A stretch of 64,000 bases of DNA from Peristeroidobacter agariperforans (GTDB lineage Bacteria > Pseudomonadota > Gammaproteobacteria > Steroidobacterales > Steroidobacteraceae): positions 682,001 to 746,000 of the forward strand of contig NZ_RYFW01000001.1 in the NCBI RefSeq assembly GCF_004138335.1, in the 5' to 3' direction. Every line of letters starts with the position of its first letter. The first letter of the stretch is position 1. The position numbers and the translations under genes were made by a program. Shown here piece after piece: positions 26,033-35,042 of the stretch. The notes under the pieces are model-generated. The model did no database searches. It had not been told where the DNA came from and saw nothing but the letters and a program-made list of their open reading frames with translations.

Positions 26033-27289
26033 TCAGGTAACCGAGATCGGCCCGCCGCGAGCGCGCTCGCCATACGGACGTAGCATCAGCACCAGCACGA
26101 TCGCCAGCACACACAGCGGCACGCCCATCGCGAGAATGGCTTTGTACGAGCCCGTGTGGTCGAACACGGCGCCAAAGGCCACCGGGCTCAAACTCATCGC
26201 AACCATCACTGCCGAGAACATCGCCCCGAAGATCTGCGCGAAGTTCTTCAGGCCGAAGTAGCGACTGGTGAGATACGCGAGCATGTCGACCTCCGCGCCC
26301 AGGCTCAGGCCGAGCATGATGGCGGCGACAATGAACGCACCGATCGGCAGCGGCGCGGACAACAGGCCCAGGCCGATTGCTGACAATGTGAAGAACACGA
26401 AGGCGATACGGCGAGCGTCATAGCGATCGACCAGGAAACCGATCAGCAGGCGCCCGCCGAATGCGGACCAACCAAACGCCGAAGCCAGCCCGGCGGCCAG
26501 ACTCTCCGGCACCCCGCGATCCTGGAGCATCGGCACCATGTGCGGAATCAGCCCGTACAGCACGAACGCCAGGCCCGAGAAGATCGTGATCAAACTCCAG
26601 AAGTCACGACGACGCATCGCTTCGGACAACGTGTCGCCGGTCGCAGCAGGCTGCTGATCCGCCGGCGCATCGGAGGCTGCGCCGTCAGGGTGCAGGCCCA
26701 GCGATTGCGGCTTCTCATGGAGAAGAAACACAACCATTGGCAGCGTGAACAGCAACATGATCAAGCCGAGACCGAAATAGCCGCCGCGCCACCCCCAATG
26801 CGATACGAACTCCTGCGTCACCAGCGGAACGTAGCCGAACCCCAGACCGGTGCCGCTGCCCGCGATGCCGATGGCGAGTCCGCGCCGACGATCGAACCAC
26901 GATGTCAGCACACGCATGTACGGCACGCTGTTGGTGCCGACCGCGATCGTGCCCATCGCCACATACAGCGCGATGAATTGCCAGTAGCTGCTGATCATCG
27001 AGGCGGCGAGGAAACAAAGGCCGAATACGATGATCGAGGGCACCAGGATTCGCTTCACGCCAAAGCGGTCGACGAGCCGCCCCATGAACGGCAGTGACAC
27101 CGCCGTGCACAACATCATCACCGACACGGCAGCGCTGATCGCCGTGCGACTCCATCCAAATTCTGCCCCGATCGGGCCGCCCAACAGAAACAGGGAGGAC
27201 AATCCGAATGCGGCCGGCCCGGTGGAAATGCCGAGCAGGCACACCACGACGGTGACCCAGCCACGCACAAACACTTTCTGCTCAGTCAT
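26033..27289 (-). CDS. MFS transporter, monocarboxylate/OFA-like
   Basis: A 418-residue protein with twelve predicted membrane helices in two six-helix halves separated by a polar loop near 205-225. The signature GRLVDRFGVKRIL between helices 2 and 3 is typical of MFS proteins. The start RGWVTVVVCLLGISTGPAAFGLSSLF (seen in parts) resembles oxalate/formate and monocarboxylate-type carriers. It is likely to import an aromatic acid or another pathway compound. A terminator immediately upstream separates it from the TonB receptor gene, and no TTGTATGA site lies before it. Confidence 0.9.
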   Translation of the reverse strand: MTEQKVFVRGWVTVVVCLLGISTGPAAFGLSSLFLLGGPIGAEFGWSRTAISAAVSVMMLCTAVSLPFMGRLVDRFGVKRILVPSIIVFGLCFLAASMISSYWQFIALYVAMGTIAVGTNSVPYMRVLTSWFDRRRGLAIGIAGSGTGLGFGYVPLVTQEFVSHWGWRGGYFGLGLIMLLFTLPMVVFLLHEKPQSLGLHPDGAASDAPADQQPAATGDTLSEAMRRRDFWSLITIFSGLAFVLYGLIPHMVPMLQDRGVPESLAAGLASAFGWSAFGGRLLIGFLVDRYDARRIAFVFFTLSAIGLGLLSAPLPIGAFIVAAIMLGLSLGAEVDMLAYLTSRYFGLKNFAQIFGAMFSAVMVAMSLSPVAFGAVFDHTGSYKAILAMGVPLCVLAIVLVLMLRPYGERARGGPISVT

Positions 27290-27315
27290 GAACGGTGCGG
27301 GAGAACAAACAGGTC

Positions 27316-27355
27316 AAAAACGAACGGCGGCCGCTCCAATGCTGGAGCGGCCGCC
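27316..27355 (-). terminator. Terminator of the TonB receptor gene
   Basis: A perfect 12-bp stem (27326-27337 with 27344-27355, loop AATGCT). On the minus strand it is followed by five T (27316-27320). It ends the leftward receptor transcript before the MFS gene. Confidence 0.85.
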
Positions 27356-27371
27356 GCATTCTCGGGTCGGC

Positions 27372-29612
27372 TCAGAAACGGGTCGAGACGCGTACGCCCG
27401 CAGTCATCGGACGCGCGGTATAGACGCGGTAACCATCGCCAGTCACCCGCAGACCCAGATCCGGCACTTCGTCGGTGACGTTGTCGACGAAGATGCTGGT
27501 ATCCCAGGCGCCGACGCGCACGCCGAAGCGCACTCCCATCATGAAGTAGTCATCCAGCTCCTGATAGTTGGTCGGGCCGAACGAGCTGTTGAACGCCGTG
27601 TACGACACGCTTCGATAATTGAAGTTGGCGTTTGCATAGCCCGTGACCTCGGACGAGAACGGAATCTCGTACTGAGCGGAGCCCGCCATCGACCATTTCG
27701 GGCTGTACGGAATGCGATCGCCCTCGAGGCCGTACGGCGTCGAGGGATCCGGCGGGATCGGCATGTCTTCCGACAGGCGCGAATCGGTGTACGTCGCACC
27801 GACCATCAGCGTCAGGCTATCGGTCGGCTGCGCGTTGATCTGCAACTCCAGGCCGTTGACGTAGCTCTTACCGGCGTTGCCGATGAACGCGAAGATGGCG
27901 TTCGGATCCTGCAGCGAGATCTGCTGATCCGACCAGTCGATACGATACACCGACAGCTCGGTGTACAGCGCGCGATTGAACATGTAGCTCTTCACGCCCA
28001 ACTCGTAGTTCCACAGCGTATCTGAGCCGTACTGGGCCGGCACGCTCACCCCGCGAGATGCCGCCGAACGCCAATCGTTCACGCCACCGGGACGGAAGCC
28101 CGAAGCGATGCGGGCATAGAACGTCGTGTCGTCGGTGGCCGCATACGCCAGTGCAAAGTTGTAGCTGAGCTCGTCTTCGCTGATGGTCTCGTCGAGCAAC
28201 ACGCGATCCACGGTCTGCGGCGGACGGGCCAGCTCCTGCGTCTCGATCTTGCCCTCGAAGATATCCGCGTCGTAGTAGCGGATGCCGACCGTGCCGGTCC
28301 ACTGCTCCGCGAACTTGTATTCGACTTCGGTGAACAGCGCCAGCTGATCGATGTTGGTGTTGCTGAAGCCCGAATTGATGTCGTTCCCGGCGAAGCCGGT
28401 GGCGACGCAATCGTTGTGGAACCTGCAGGGCGCGACGCCGCTGTCATCGAACACGAACAAGGCGGCGTTCGTGACCTCGGATTCGAGCTCGGCGTAGAAC
28501 GCGCCGGCGACGACCTGGAACGGACCATCGAACGACGAAGCGAAGCGCACTTCCGAGGACCAGTTGGAAATCTCCTGGCCTTGGTGATACGCGAGGTCGA
28601 ACGGCAAGCCGAAGAAGCGTGCGGTCGGCGTGCTATCGCGCGAGAAAAACAACTCGCGATCCATGTACGAGCTGGTCGCGGTGAAGGTGCCGAAGTCGGT
28701 GGTGTAATCCGCCACCAGGCTGAACAGCTGGGTCTCGTCCTCGAAGGGCTCGAGCGTCGGCGAAATGTTTTGATAGTCGGGCTGACCGAACTCGAAATAC
28801 TGCGAGCCGTCCGCCTCGGTCTCCTGATACAGGCCGGTCGCGGTGATCTTCAAAGCATCGGTGAGCTGCGAGGCCAGGATCAAGCGTCCGCCCCAGATGC
28901 TCTGGTCGTTGACGTTCTCCTTGAAACCGGCCGAGCTGGTCTGGTCGATATAACCGCCGCCGGAATCGCCCCACACCACGGCGCGCGCACCGAGCTTGTC
29001 CTGGATCAGCGGGACGTTCGCCATGAACTCGCCCTGAAACAGCTCGTTGCCGTCCTTGACGGTCGCGGCCGAGCCGCTGAAGCCGAACGCTGACTGCGAC
29101 AGGTCCGGCTTGTTGGTGATGAAACGCACCGTACCGCTCATGGAGCCGGCGCCGAACAGCGTGCCCTGCGGACCCTTGAGCACTTCGACCCGCTCCATGT
29201 CGTGCAGCTGGATGTTCGGCTGATTGTCGCTGCCGCCGTCGAGGCCGAGGCCGGTGATGACTGCTTCGTCGAAGTACAAGCCGACAGTGGGCTTGCCCGA
29301 GGAGGAAATGCCGCGGACGATGATCTGGTTGTCACCCACGCCGCGGTTGTTGACCTGGATGGACGGATCCAAGCGCGTAAAGCTCTCCAGCGAGAACGCC
29401 TGGCTCTCGCGAATGGCGTCGCCGCTCACGGCGGCAATGGCCGCGGGAGTGTCCTTCATCGTCGTTTCGCGCTTGGTGGCGGTGACGACGATTTCCTCGA
29501 CGACCGCATCCTGCGCATTCGCCACGGTGACCACGGCGGTCGCCGCCAGCGCGACGGCCTGGCCGATCCGGACGGCGACCCGGCTACCAAGCCGATTAGT
29601 GCTGACTCTCAT
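27372..29612 (-). CDS. TonB-dependent outer-membrane receptor
   Basis: A 746-residue receptor. A signal peptide ends near VTVANAQ (about residue 33), followed by the TonB-box-like EEIVVTATKRE. The plug domain has VSGDAIRESQAFSLESFTRLDPSIQV and RMERVEVLKGPQGTLFGAGSMSGTV-type sequence (here HDMERVEVLKGPQG). A 22-strand barrel follows, ending in a terminal Phe (RVSTRF). It would import a bulky or scarce substrate; the pairing with the divergent exported esterase suggests a phenolic or aromatic ester product rather than iron. Controlled from the shared operator region at 29721. Confidence 0.93.
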   Translation of the reverse strand: MRVSTNRLGSRVAVRIGQAVALAATAVVTVANAQDAVVEEIVVTATKRETTMKDTPAAIAAVSGDAIRESQAFSLESFTRLDPSIQVNNRGVGDNQIIVRGISSSGKPTVGLYFDEAVITGLGLDGGSDNQPNIQLHDMERVEVLKGPQGTLFGAGSMSGTVRFITNKPDLSQSAFGFSGSAATVKDGNELFQGEFMANVPLIQDKLGARAVVWGDSGGGYIDQTSSAGFKENVNDQSIWGGRLILASQLTDALKITATGLYQETEADGSQYFEFGQPDYQNISPTLEPFEDETQLFSLVADYTTDFGTFTATSSYMDRELFFSRDSTPTARFFGLPFDLAYHQGQEISNWSSEVRFASSFDGPFQVVAGAFYAELESEVTNAALFVFDDSGVAPCRFHNDCVATGFAGNDINSGFSNTNIDQLALFTEVEYKFAEQWTGTVGIRYYDADIFEGKIETQELARPPQTVDRVLLDETISEDELSYNFALAYAATDDTTFYARIASGFRPGGVNDWRSAASRGVSVPAQYGSDTLWNYELGVKSYMFNRALYTELSVYRIDWSDQQISLQDPNAIFAFIGNAGKSYVNGLELQINAQPTDSLTLMVGATYTDSRLSEDMPIPPDPSTPYGLEGDRIPYSPKWSMAGSAQYEIPFSSEVTGYANANFNYRSVSYTAFNSSFGPTNYQELDDYFMMGVRFGVRVGAWDTSIFVDNVTDEVPDLGLRVTGDGYRVYTARPMTAGVRVSTRF

Positions 29613-29720
29613 GCAAGCTCCTCACAGTTATGCGACGCGACCGGCGTCGCGCATCCCCAACCCAACTTTCCGCACTGCAACTTGCATACCACCATTCGAA
29701 CCGACGATACGATGGTATTT

Positions 29721-29739
29721 TTGTATGATGTATGACGAT
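29721..29739. promoter_or_regulatory. Operator site 5 between TonB receptor and tannase-like genes
   Basis: TTGTATGATGTATGACGAT, with two overlapping half-sites TTGTATGAT (29721-29729) and TGTATGACGA (29729-29738). A second symmetry, TATGA-CGA-TCATA (29731-29743), overlaps it. The same TATGA-N3-TCAT spacing occurs in site 1. It lies between divergent transcripts. Confidence 0.6.
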
Positions 29740-29887
29740 CATAGAGAGCCTGGCACTGACAATTCAAGCCTGGCTCATGTCGGAATGCGCGCGAAGTTGG
29801 TGCCGTGGCGCACAGTTCATGCACCGTTGGTGCGCGCTTCGATCTGAGGAAGAGAATTCGCAACCGTCCGAGTCGAGAGGAAAGGCC

Positions 29888-31477
29888 GTGTCGAAGACAA
29901 AAGCCCACTTCGCGTTCTATGTAGCGATCCTTGCGGCAAGTAGCGGCGCGTACGCGTCGCAGAGCTCCGTCCCCGTGGCAACGCTGGACACTCAGATTGG
30001 CGCCGCGATTCCCTGCGAGCGCCTGGTCGAGGAGGATTTCAAGAACACCTTCGAAGCGCCGCTCTCGGTGCTTTCGGCAAAGCGAGTCCCGGCGAAGGAC
30101 GGCGCTGCCGAATATTGCGCCGTCACCGGCGTCATTCAGCCGCAGATTCAGTTTGAATTGCGCTTGCCGAGCCAGAGCTGGAACGGCCGCTATTTTCAGA
30201 CCGGCTGCGGCGGCTTCTGCGGCGTCATCGGCATCAACAATTGCGCCGATGCGCTGGCCGACAACTTCGTCGTCGCCGCTCACAACATGGGTCACGTCGG
30301 ACTGGTCGTCAAAGATCCTGTCTGGGGGAGCGATCCTACGCTCCGCGAAGACTACGCTGGCCGTTCCACGCATTTGATGTCCGTTGCCGGTAAGGCGCTG
30401 GCCGAACGTTACTACGGTAAGAGACCGGCGCGCTCGTATTTTCGCGGCTGTTCGACCGGCGGTAGAGAGGGACTTACCGAAGCACAACGCTATCCCGGCG
30501 ACTTCGACGGCATCATCGCAGGCGATCCCGCGTTCCCGGGCCGTCTCGGCGCGATCGCAAACAACTGGGATGCACAGAAACTGCTGCGTGACGACGGCTC
30601 CGAAGTCTTTACGCCCGCCAAGCTCGCCGTGCTGAATGCCGGCGTCATGAAATCGTGTGACAAGCTCGACGGCCTCGTCGACGGCATCCTCACCGATCCG
30701 CGTGCGTGCACGTTCGACCCGGCCAAGCTTCAGTGCAAGAAAGACGACGGCCCGGATTGTTTGACTGCCGAGCAGGTCGCTGCGGCAAAGGCGCTCTACA
30801 GTGGACCGGTCAACGGCAAGGGCGAGAAGCTGATGCCCGGCGCGACGCCTTACGGCAGCGAGCTTTCATGGAGCGGTGCTGGCCGTCGCTCGCTCGCGGA
30901 AGGCTATTTGCGTTATCTCGCATTCCCGACGAATCCGCCCGCCGATTACAACTATCGCACTTTCAACTTCGACACCGACGTTGAGAAGACCGAAGAAATG
31001 GCCGCCTTGTACGATCCGGTCGCTCCTCACAAAGCGCCGGATCTGCGCGAGTTCGAACAACGCGGCGGCAAGCTCATCGTGTATCACGGTTGGGCCGACG
31101 CCGGCGTCTCACCGATGGCGCTGCTCGATTACTACGCCCATGTAACCTCACGTCAGGGCGGCGGTGAGAAAGTGCGGGACTGGTTCCGCGTGTTCATGGT
31201 TCCTGGAATGTTCCATTGCCGCGGCGGCAACGCGCCGAACACGTTCGAGCTGCTGCCTGAACTGGTGAAGTGGGTCGAACAAGGCCAGGCGCCGGAGCGC
31301 GTTGTCGCTACGCAAAGCGGCCCGGAGGGCGTGATCCGCACTCGCCCGCTGTTCCCGTATCCTGCTTATGCGAAGTACACAGGCAAGGGTGATGTGAATA
31401 GCGAAGCGAACTGGGTCAAAGCATCGCCGAAGAAAGAACCGGACGATCGGTTGGATTGGGCGCGGGCGCCGAAGTAA
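29888..31477 (+). CDS. Secreted tannase/feruloyl-esterase family hydrolase
   Basis: A 529-residue exported esterase. The signal peptide (KTKAHFAFYVAILAASSGAYAS) is preceded by GAGGAAAGG and starts at GTG 29888; the frame is open to 29732, but the earlier part is unconserved and abuts the operator. The alpha/beta-hydrolase nucleophile is Ser189 in RGCSTGGREG, the Asp is in GWADAGVSP and the His in GMFHCRGG. Cysteine pairs such as CGGFCG and NNC suggest disulfides. The family hydrolyses gallate and ferulate esters. Next to a TonB receptor it may release an aromatic acid in the periplasm for the island's enzymes. Confidence 0.9.
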   Translation: MSKTKAHFAFYVAILAASSGAYASQSSVPVATLDTQIGAAIPCERLVEEDFKNTFEAPLSVLSAKRVPAKDGAAEYCAVTGVIQPQIQFELRLPSQSWNGRYFQTGCGGFCGVIGINNCADALADNFVVAAHNMGHVGLVVKDPVWGSDPTLREDYAGRSTHLMSVAGKALAERYYGKRPARSYFRGCSTGGREGLTEAQRYPGDFDGIIAGDPAFPGRLGAIANNWDAQKLLRDDGSEVFTPAKLAVLNAGVMKSCDKLDGLVDGILTDPRACTFDPAKLQCKKDDGPDCLTAEQVAAAKALYSGPVNGKGEKLMPGATPYGSELSWSGAGRRSLAEGYLRYLAFPTNPPADYNYRTFNFDTDVEKTEEMAALYDPVAPHKAPDLREFEQRGGKLIVYHGWADAGVSPMALLDYYAHVTSRQGGGEKVRDWFRVFMVPGMFHCRGGNAPNTFELLPELVKWVEQGQAPERVVATQSGPEGVIRTRPLFPYPAYAKYTGKGDVNSEANWVKASPKKEPDDRLDWARAPK

Positions 31478-31487
31478 CTCTCTTGAG

Positions 31488-31518
31488 CCCGGGCGCGTCG
31501 ACTGTGCACGCGCCCGGG
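31488..31518 (+). terminator. Hairpin after the tannase-like gene
   Basis: A perfect 11-bp stem CCCGGGCGCGT (31488-31498) and its complement (31508-31518), 11 bp after the stop. No T-tract follows, so it may stall or protect the transcript rather than act as a classical terminator. Confidence 0.5.
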
Positions 31519-31639
31519 TTGGTCGCTTTGCGCTAAGAAAAGCGGATCATCTCAACCTTGACGGCGGTCACGATTCTCTGCGTGCCTTCATCTAGTATGT
31601 AGATGTCACACAACCGCGCAAAGAACAACGAACGCTGCC

Positions 31640-32593
31640 ATGAAGCCGCTCAGCAAACTCAGACGTCTGAATCTTCGGGAGATCTGGGCCAAGGAGGCAG
31701 GCGATTTCACTCCCTGGCTCGCCGACAATATCGAGGAACTCGGCGCCGCACTTGGAATGGAACTGGAACTCGAGGCCAGAGAAGCGAGCGTTGGCGATTT
31801 CTCTCTGGATCTGTTGGCGAAAGACCTTGGGAGCGGCCGTGCAGTCGTCATAGAGAACCAGCTCACGCAGACCGATCACGACCACCTTGGCAAGCTTCTA
31901 ACGTACGCCGCGGGATTCGGAGCGGCGGTTGTCATCTGGGTCGCGGAGACCATCCGTGAAGAGCACCGCCAGGCGCTCGAGTGGCTGAATCAGAGAACCG
32001 ACACCGAGACTGAATTCTTTGGCGTCGTGGTGGAGGTCCTGAAGATCGATGAGTCGAATCCTGCGTACGACTTCAGGCCGGTCGTTTTCCCCAACGAATG
32101 GCAGAAGACCAAACGGAGCCAGTCTGCCGGCCGCATCTCGACGAAGGGCGAGGCCTACCGGCAGTATTATCAAACGTTGATCGACGAGCTGCGTGAAAAG
32201 TACAAGTTCACCGGCGCCCGGATCGCGCAGCCTCAGAACTGGTATACCTTTTCTGCTGGTACGTCCGGCGTTCCGGTCAGCGCAGTCTTCGCAGGCGATG
32301 GCACAGCTCGAGTCGAGCTGTACATCGATCTCGGCGCTGTCGAAGAGAACAAGGCGTTGTTCGACTGGCTGCGCAATCAAAAGGACAGCATCGAAGGTCA
32401 GTTCGGCTTTCCGCTTGCTTGGGAGCGCCTGGACGGCAAACAAGCTTGCCGGATTTACGTCAGCCGCAGCGGCAGCATAGAAAGCAGCATGGAGGAGCTG
32501 GAGCAGGTCAGACAGTGGCAGATCGAAAAGCTGCTGCTCTTCAAGAAGATTTTCGCTCCGCTGGTCAAATTCGGCCTGAAGCAGATCGCTTGA
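31640..32593 (+). CDS. DUF4268 protein with nuclease-like N-terminal domain
   Basis: A 317-residue protein. The N-terminal half resembles PD-(D/E)xK folds: FSLDLLAKD supplies an Asp and VVIENQLTQTDHDHLGKLLTYAAG an E-x-Q pair and helix. The C-terminal half is DUF4268 (YYQTLIDELREK ... NWYTFSAGTSGVPVSAVF ... WERLDGKQACRIYV). Such proteins occur singly or beside defence genes, and no substrate is known. Here it stands alone between the catabolic island and small exported proteins, with no methylase or helicase nearby. ATG 31640 fits the usual start MKPLSKLRR..LR.IW..EA.DFTPWLA. Confidence 0.85.
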   Translation: MKPLSKLRRLNLREIWAKEAGDFTPWLADNIEELGAALGMELELEAREASVGDFSLDLLAKDLGSGRAVVIENQLTQTDHDHLGKLLTYAAGFGAAVVIWVAETIREEHRQALEWLNQRTDTETEFFGVVVEVLKIDESNPAYDFRPVVFPNEWQKTKRSQSAGRISTKGEAYRQYYQTLIDELREKYKFTGARIAQPQNWYTFSAGTSGVPVSAVFAGDGTARVELYIDLGAVEENKALFDWLRNQKDSIEGQFGFPLAWERLDGKQACRIYVSRSGSIESSMEELEQVRQWQIEKLLLFKKIFAPLVKFGLKQIA

Positions 32594-32662
32594 CCATTGA
32601 TTGACGCAACCTTTCACCCACTCGCTACGTCCGAAGCAATTGCAGAAGCACGGAGCAGAAGG

Positions 32663-33187
32663 ATGAACAATAAATGCGTGGCAGCTGTCTTACTGTGTGT
32701 TGCCCTTGGTGGCGCAGCCAGTGCACCGGCGCAGGAGCGGCGCCAGATTCCAGAGTTTCGTACCTATGGCAGGCCAGCTTCGACCGAGGATGAAAGAGCG
32801 GTCGATGCACTGATCCGCAATTTTGAAGAAGCCTGGGGTCGACAGGACACCTCGGCGCTGGTCGCGCTGCACGCCGAAGATGTCGAATGGACCAACGCGT
32901 ATGCACGCATCATACAAGGCGCAGAGCCGCTCGGACGGTTCCTGGAACAGCGGCTGTTCCCTGGCTTCGATCCGGCCGTTTCGCGACAAGAAGCGGCGAA
33001 CATGAAAATCATCTCCAAGCGCTTCATCGGCAGTGATGCCGCTGTCGTTCACCTATATACCGACGGGCAGCGCGGAGCCTCGCGAAACGCGAACGAGGAA
33101 ACCAGGAGAACTCATATGCACCTGGTACTGGAGCGCAAAGAAGCGGGCTGGCGAATCGTGCACACGGCAATCATGGACGCCAGATAA
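32663..33187 (+). CDS. Exported NTF2/SnoaL-like protein
   Basis: A 174-residue product from ATG 32663. The signal peptide is MNNKCVAAVLLCVALGGAASAPAQ (read in parts), followed by a SnoaL/DUF4440-type cone fold: AVDALIRNFEEAWGRQDTSALVALHAEDVEWTN at the start and HMHLVLERKEAGWRIVHTAIMDAR at the end. Proteins of this fold bind small hydrophobic ligands or act as isomerases; the reaction is unknown. The frame is open to 32597, but the upstream part lacks a signal. Confidence 0.8.
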   Translation: MNNKCVAAVLLCVALGGAASAPAQERRQIPEFRTYGRPASTEDERAVDALIRNFEEAWGRQDTSALVALHAEDVEWTNAYARIIQGAEPLGRFLEQRLFPGFDPAVSRQEAANMKIISKRFIGSDAAVVHLYTDGQRGASRNANEETRRTHMHLVLERKEAGWRIVHTAIMDAR

Positions 33188-33227
33188 CTGGATTCAGCTA
33201 CGGCATGACCCACATGCCAGACATAAA

Positions 33228-33262
33228 AAAGCCGGGCGAGGACTTTCATCCCGCCCGGCTTT
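33228..33262. terminator. Bidirectional terminator between convergent genes
   Basis: AAAGCCGGGCG (33228-33238) pairs with CGCCCGGCTTT (33252-33262). On the minus strand the stem is followed by T6 (33225-33230), giving a good terminator for the CsgG-like gene. On the plus strand the T-tract is short. Confidence 0.85.
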
Positions 33263-33283
33263 GCTCCGTCGCGCGTTGGTTGA

Positions 33284-34270
33284 TTAACGCGTCACCAAAA
33301 TCTTCTTCACCCAGCCGCCGCCGTTGCTGGATTCGATCTTCAGGTAGCCGTCCTGCTCTTCGCCCATGAAGATCATCTCTTCGCCCTTCGACAGGGTCGC
33401 GACCGTCTTCGAGGTTTCGCTGGGCGAGGAGTACACCTTCAGGTTGCCGAGCTTCGGCACGATGGTGTCGCCTTCGTTGTACACGGCGCCGCTCTTGGTC
33501 TTCTTGCCCGCCTCTTCCGCGAGCGTGCCCACGTCGCGTTGCAGGTGAGGCTGATTGCGAACCGAGCGCACGATGTTGTTGTAGTTGTCCGCGAGGCTGG
33601 CCGTGATCACTTTGCCTTCGTTGGTCTTGGTGTAACCGCCGAGCGCACCGGCGGCGCTATTACCGAACAACGCCGTGCCCAGCTTCAGATCCGCCTTCTT
33701 GGCGTTGCCTTCGGCGGAAGCGACCTGAACGCCTGAGCGCGCATCGGTCACGAGCATGCTGGTCTGCGCTTCTTTGAACTTCAAACCGCCGGCAACTGCG
33801 CCCAGCACGCGACCCTTGGAGCCAGGCAGCAGGCCGCCGAGTGCGCCACCGACGCCGCCGGCATCGTTCTCGGAAAACACAACGGCCGGCGTGAGCACGA
33901 AATCGGCACTGACCATCTGGCCGCCGCCCATGTTCGAGCCCTGACGCAATTCACCTGACTCCTGCAGCGCGCGCTCTTGCATCATGTTCTGCATGCCGAT
34001 GCCGCGCTCCACGACGATGAAACAGTTCGACTGCTGGACCATCATGCGGATCAGCCCGGTGGGCGACTGCAGGCCATATCGAGACAGCGACTGCGCCACA
34101 TAATCTTGTGGCTCGACCACAGCGATCGCGCCCATGGGCTTGTCACAATGTTCCACGCCATCCTGCGCGCTTGCGACCAGCGGCAATCCCAGCAATGACA
34201 ACGCGGTGGCGACAGCAGCGCGCACACCCAGCGTCTTCACCCCTGAAACACGGGCCGATACGAACTTCAT
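33284..34270 (-). CDS. Exported CsgG-like protein with C-terminal SH3 domain
   Basis: A 328-residue protein starting at ATG 34270, preceded by GGGAGAAAG. A signal peptide ends at VASAQD. The central part resembles CsgG/HfaB-type assembly proteins (FIVVERGIGMQNMMQERALQESGELRQGS, ADFVLTPAVVFSE, and a glycine-rich GGVGGALGGLLPG). The last 60 residues are a bacterial SH3 domain (GNLKVYSSPSETSKTVATLSKGEEMIFMGEE, GWVKKILVTR). No lipobox Cys is seen, so it is probably a soluble periplasmic or peptidoglycan-associated protein. No curli-type genes are adjacent. Confidence 0.8.
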   Translation of the reverse strand: MKFVSARVSGVKTLGVRAAVATALSLLGLPLVASAQDGVEHCDKPMGAIAVVEPQDYVAQSLSRYGLQSPTGLIRMMVQQSNCFIVVERGIGMQNMMQERALQESGELRQGSNMGGGQMVSADFVLTPAVVFSENDAGGVGGALGGLLPGSKGRVLGAVAGGLKFKEAQTSMLVTDARSGVQVASAEGNAKKADLKLGTALFGNSAAGALGGYTKTNEGKVITASLADNYNNIVRSVRNQPHLQRDVGTLAEEAGKKTKSGAVYNEGDTIVPKLGNLKVYSSPSETSKTVATLSKGEEMIFMGEEQDGYLKIESSNGGGWVKKILVTR

Positions 34271-34533
34271 AACTTTCTCCCAACGAGATGAGCAAGCAGG
34301 CGCTCGGAGCGCGCCGACGGTGCGAAATGTTTGATTTAAAGCCAGTTTGGGCCGCCGGTTGCTACGCTTCAGGATCTGAGCACTTAGCTCGGAGTCGGTC
34401 AAGCAGACAGCTCCCATTTGAAGTCTGCTGAGCGCGCTCGTTGCCCGGTGTGTGGCGGTCCGCCATAGTCCGCGCATCATTCCAGCCAACTTCCCGGCTG
34501 GTAAATGCAACTAACGTACATTGCCGGTCGCGC

Positions 34534-34986
34534 ATGCCAATCCATCGAGTCGTTCATCGATCCCTGCTGTTCCTGACGCTCGCCACCCTCGCCGCCTGCG
34601 GCGACCGGAGCTCGCCCGAGCAGCAGGTGCGAGCGGTCATCGAACAAATGGAGCAAGCCGCCGAAGACCGCGACGTTGGCGGCCTGCAGGCGCATCTGTC
34701 CGAGGATTACCGGGACGCCAATGGAATGGGAGCTGAAGAGGCCGCGCGCTATGCGCGGGGCTACTTCATCGCCAACCAATCCATTCATCTGCTGACGCGC
34801 ATCGAGGAACTGACTTTCCCGAGCGACGGCGAAGCCAGAGCCCGAGTGCTGGTCGGCATGATGGGCCGCGACGCCGCGGCCACGAATCAATGGGACCTTG
34901 CCGGCGAGCTGGGCACCTTCAAAATCGCCCTGCGCCGGGAGGATGACGAGTGGAAAGTGACCTTCCTGGAGGTCATGCGGAAATAA
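34534..34986 (+). CDS. Small lipoprotein with NTF2-like fold
   Basis: A 150-residue product from ATG 34534. The signal ends in the lipobox LAAC (Cys20). The mature part begins EQQVRAVIEQMEQAAEDRDVGGLQAHLSEDYRD, which resembles DUF4440/SnoaL-like domains, and ends EWKVTFLEVMRK. It should be anchored in the cell envelope; its role is unknown. It is divergent from the CsgG-like gene and 30 bp upstream of the probable gltB promoter. Confidence 0.75.
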   Translation: MPIHRVVHRSLLFLTLATLAACGDRSSPEQQVRAVIEQMEQAAEDRDVGGLQAHLSEDYRDANGMGAEEAARYARGYFIANQSIHLLTRIEELTFPSDGEARARVLVGMMGRDAAATNQWDLAGELGTFKIALRREDDEWKVTFLEVMRK

Positions 34987-35014
34987 CGCCGGGGGTCTTG
35001 TCTTTCGCGGCGCA

Positions 35015-35042
35015 TTGACGCAGGGACCGACCTCTGTAATAT
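35015..35042 (+). promoter_or_regulatory. Probable sigma-70 promoter of gltBD
   Basis: TTGACG (35015-35020) and TAATAT (35037-35042) with a 16-bp spacer and TG before the -10 box. It is the best promoter match in the 364-bp gap before gltB and would give a leader of about 300 nt. Confidence 0.55.
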
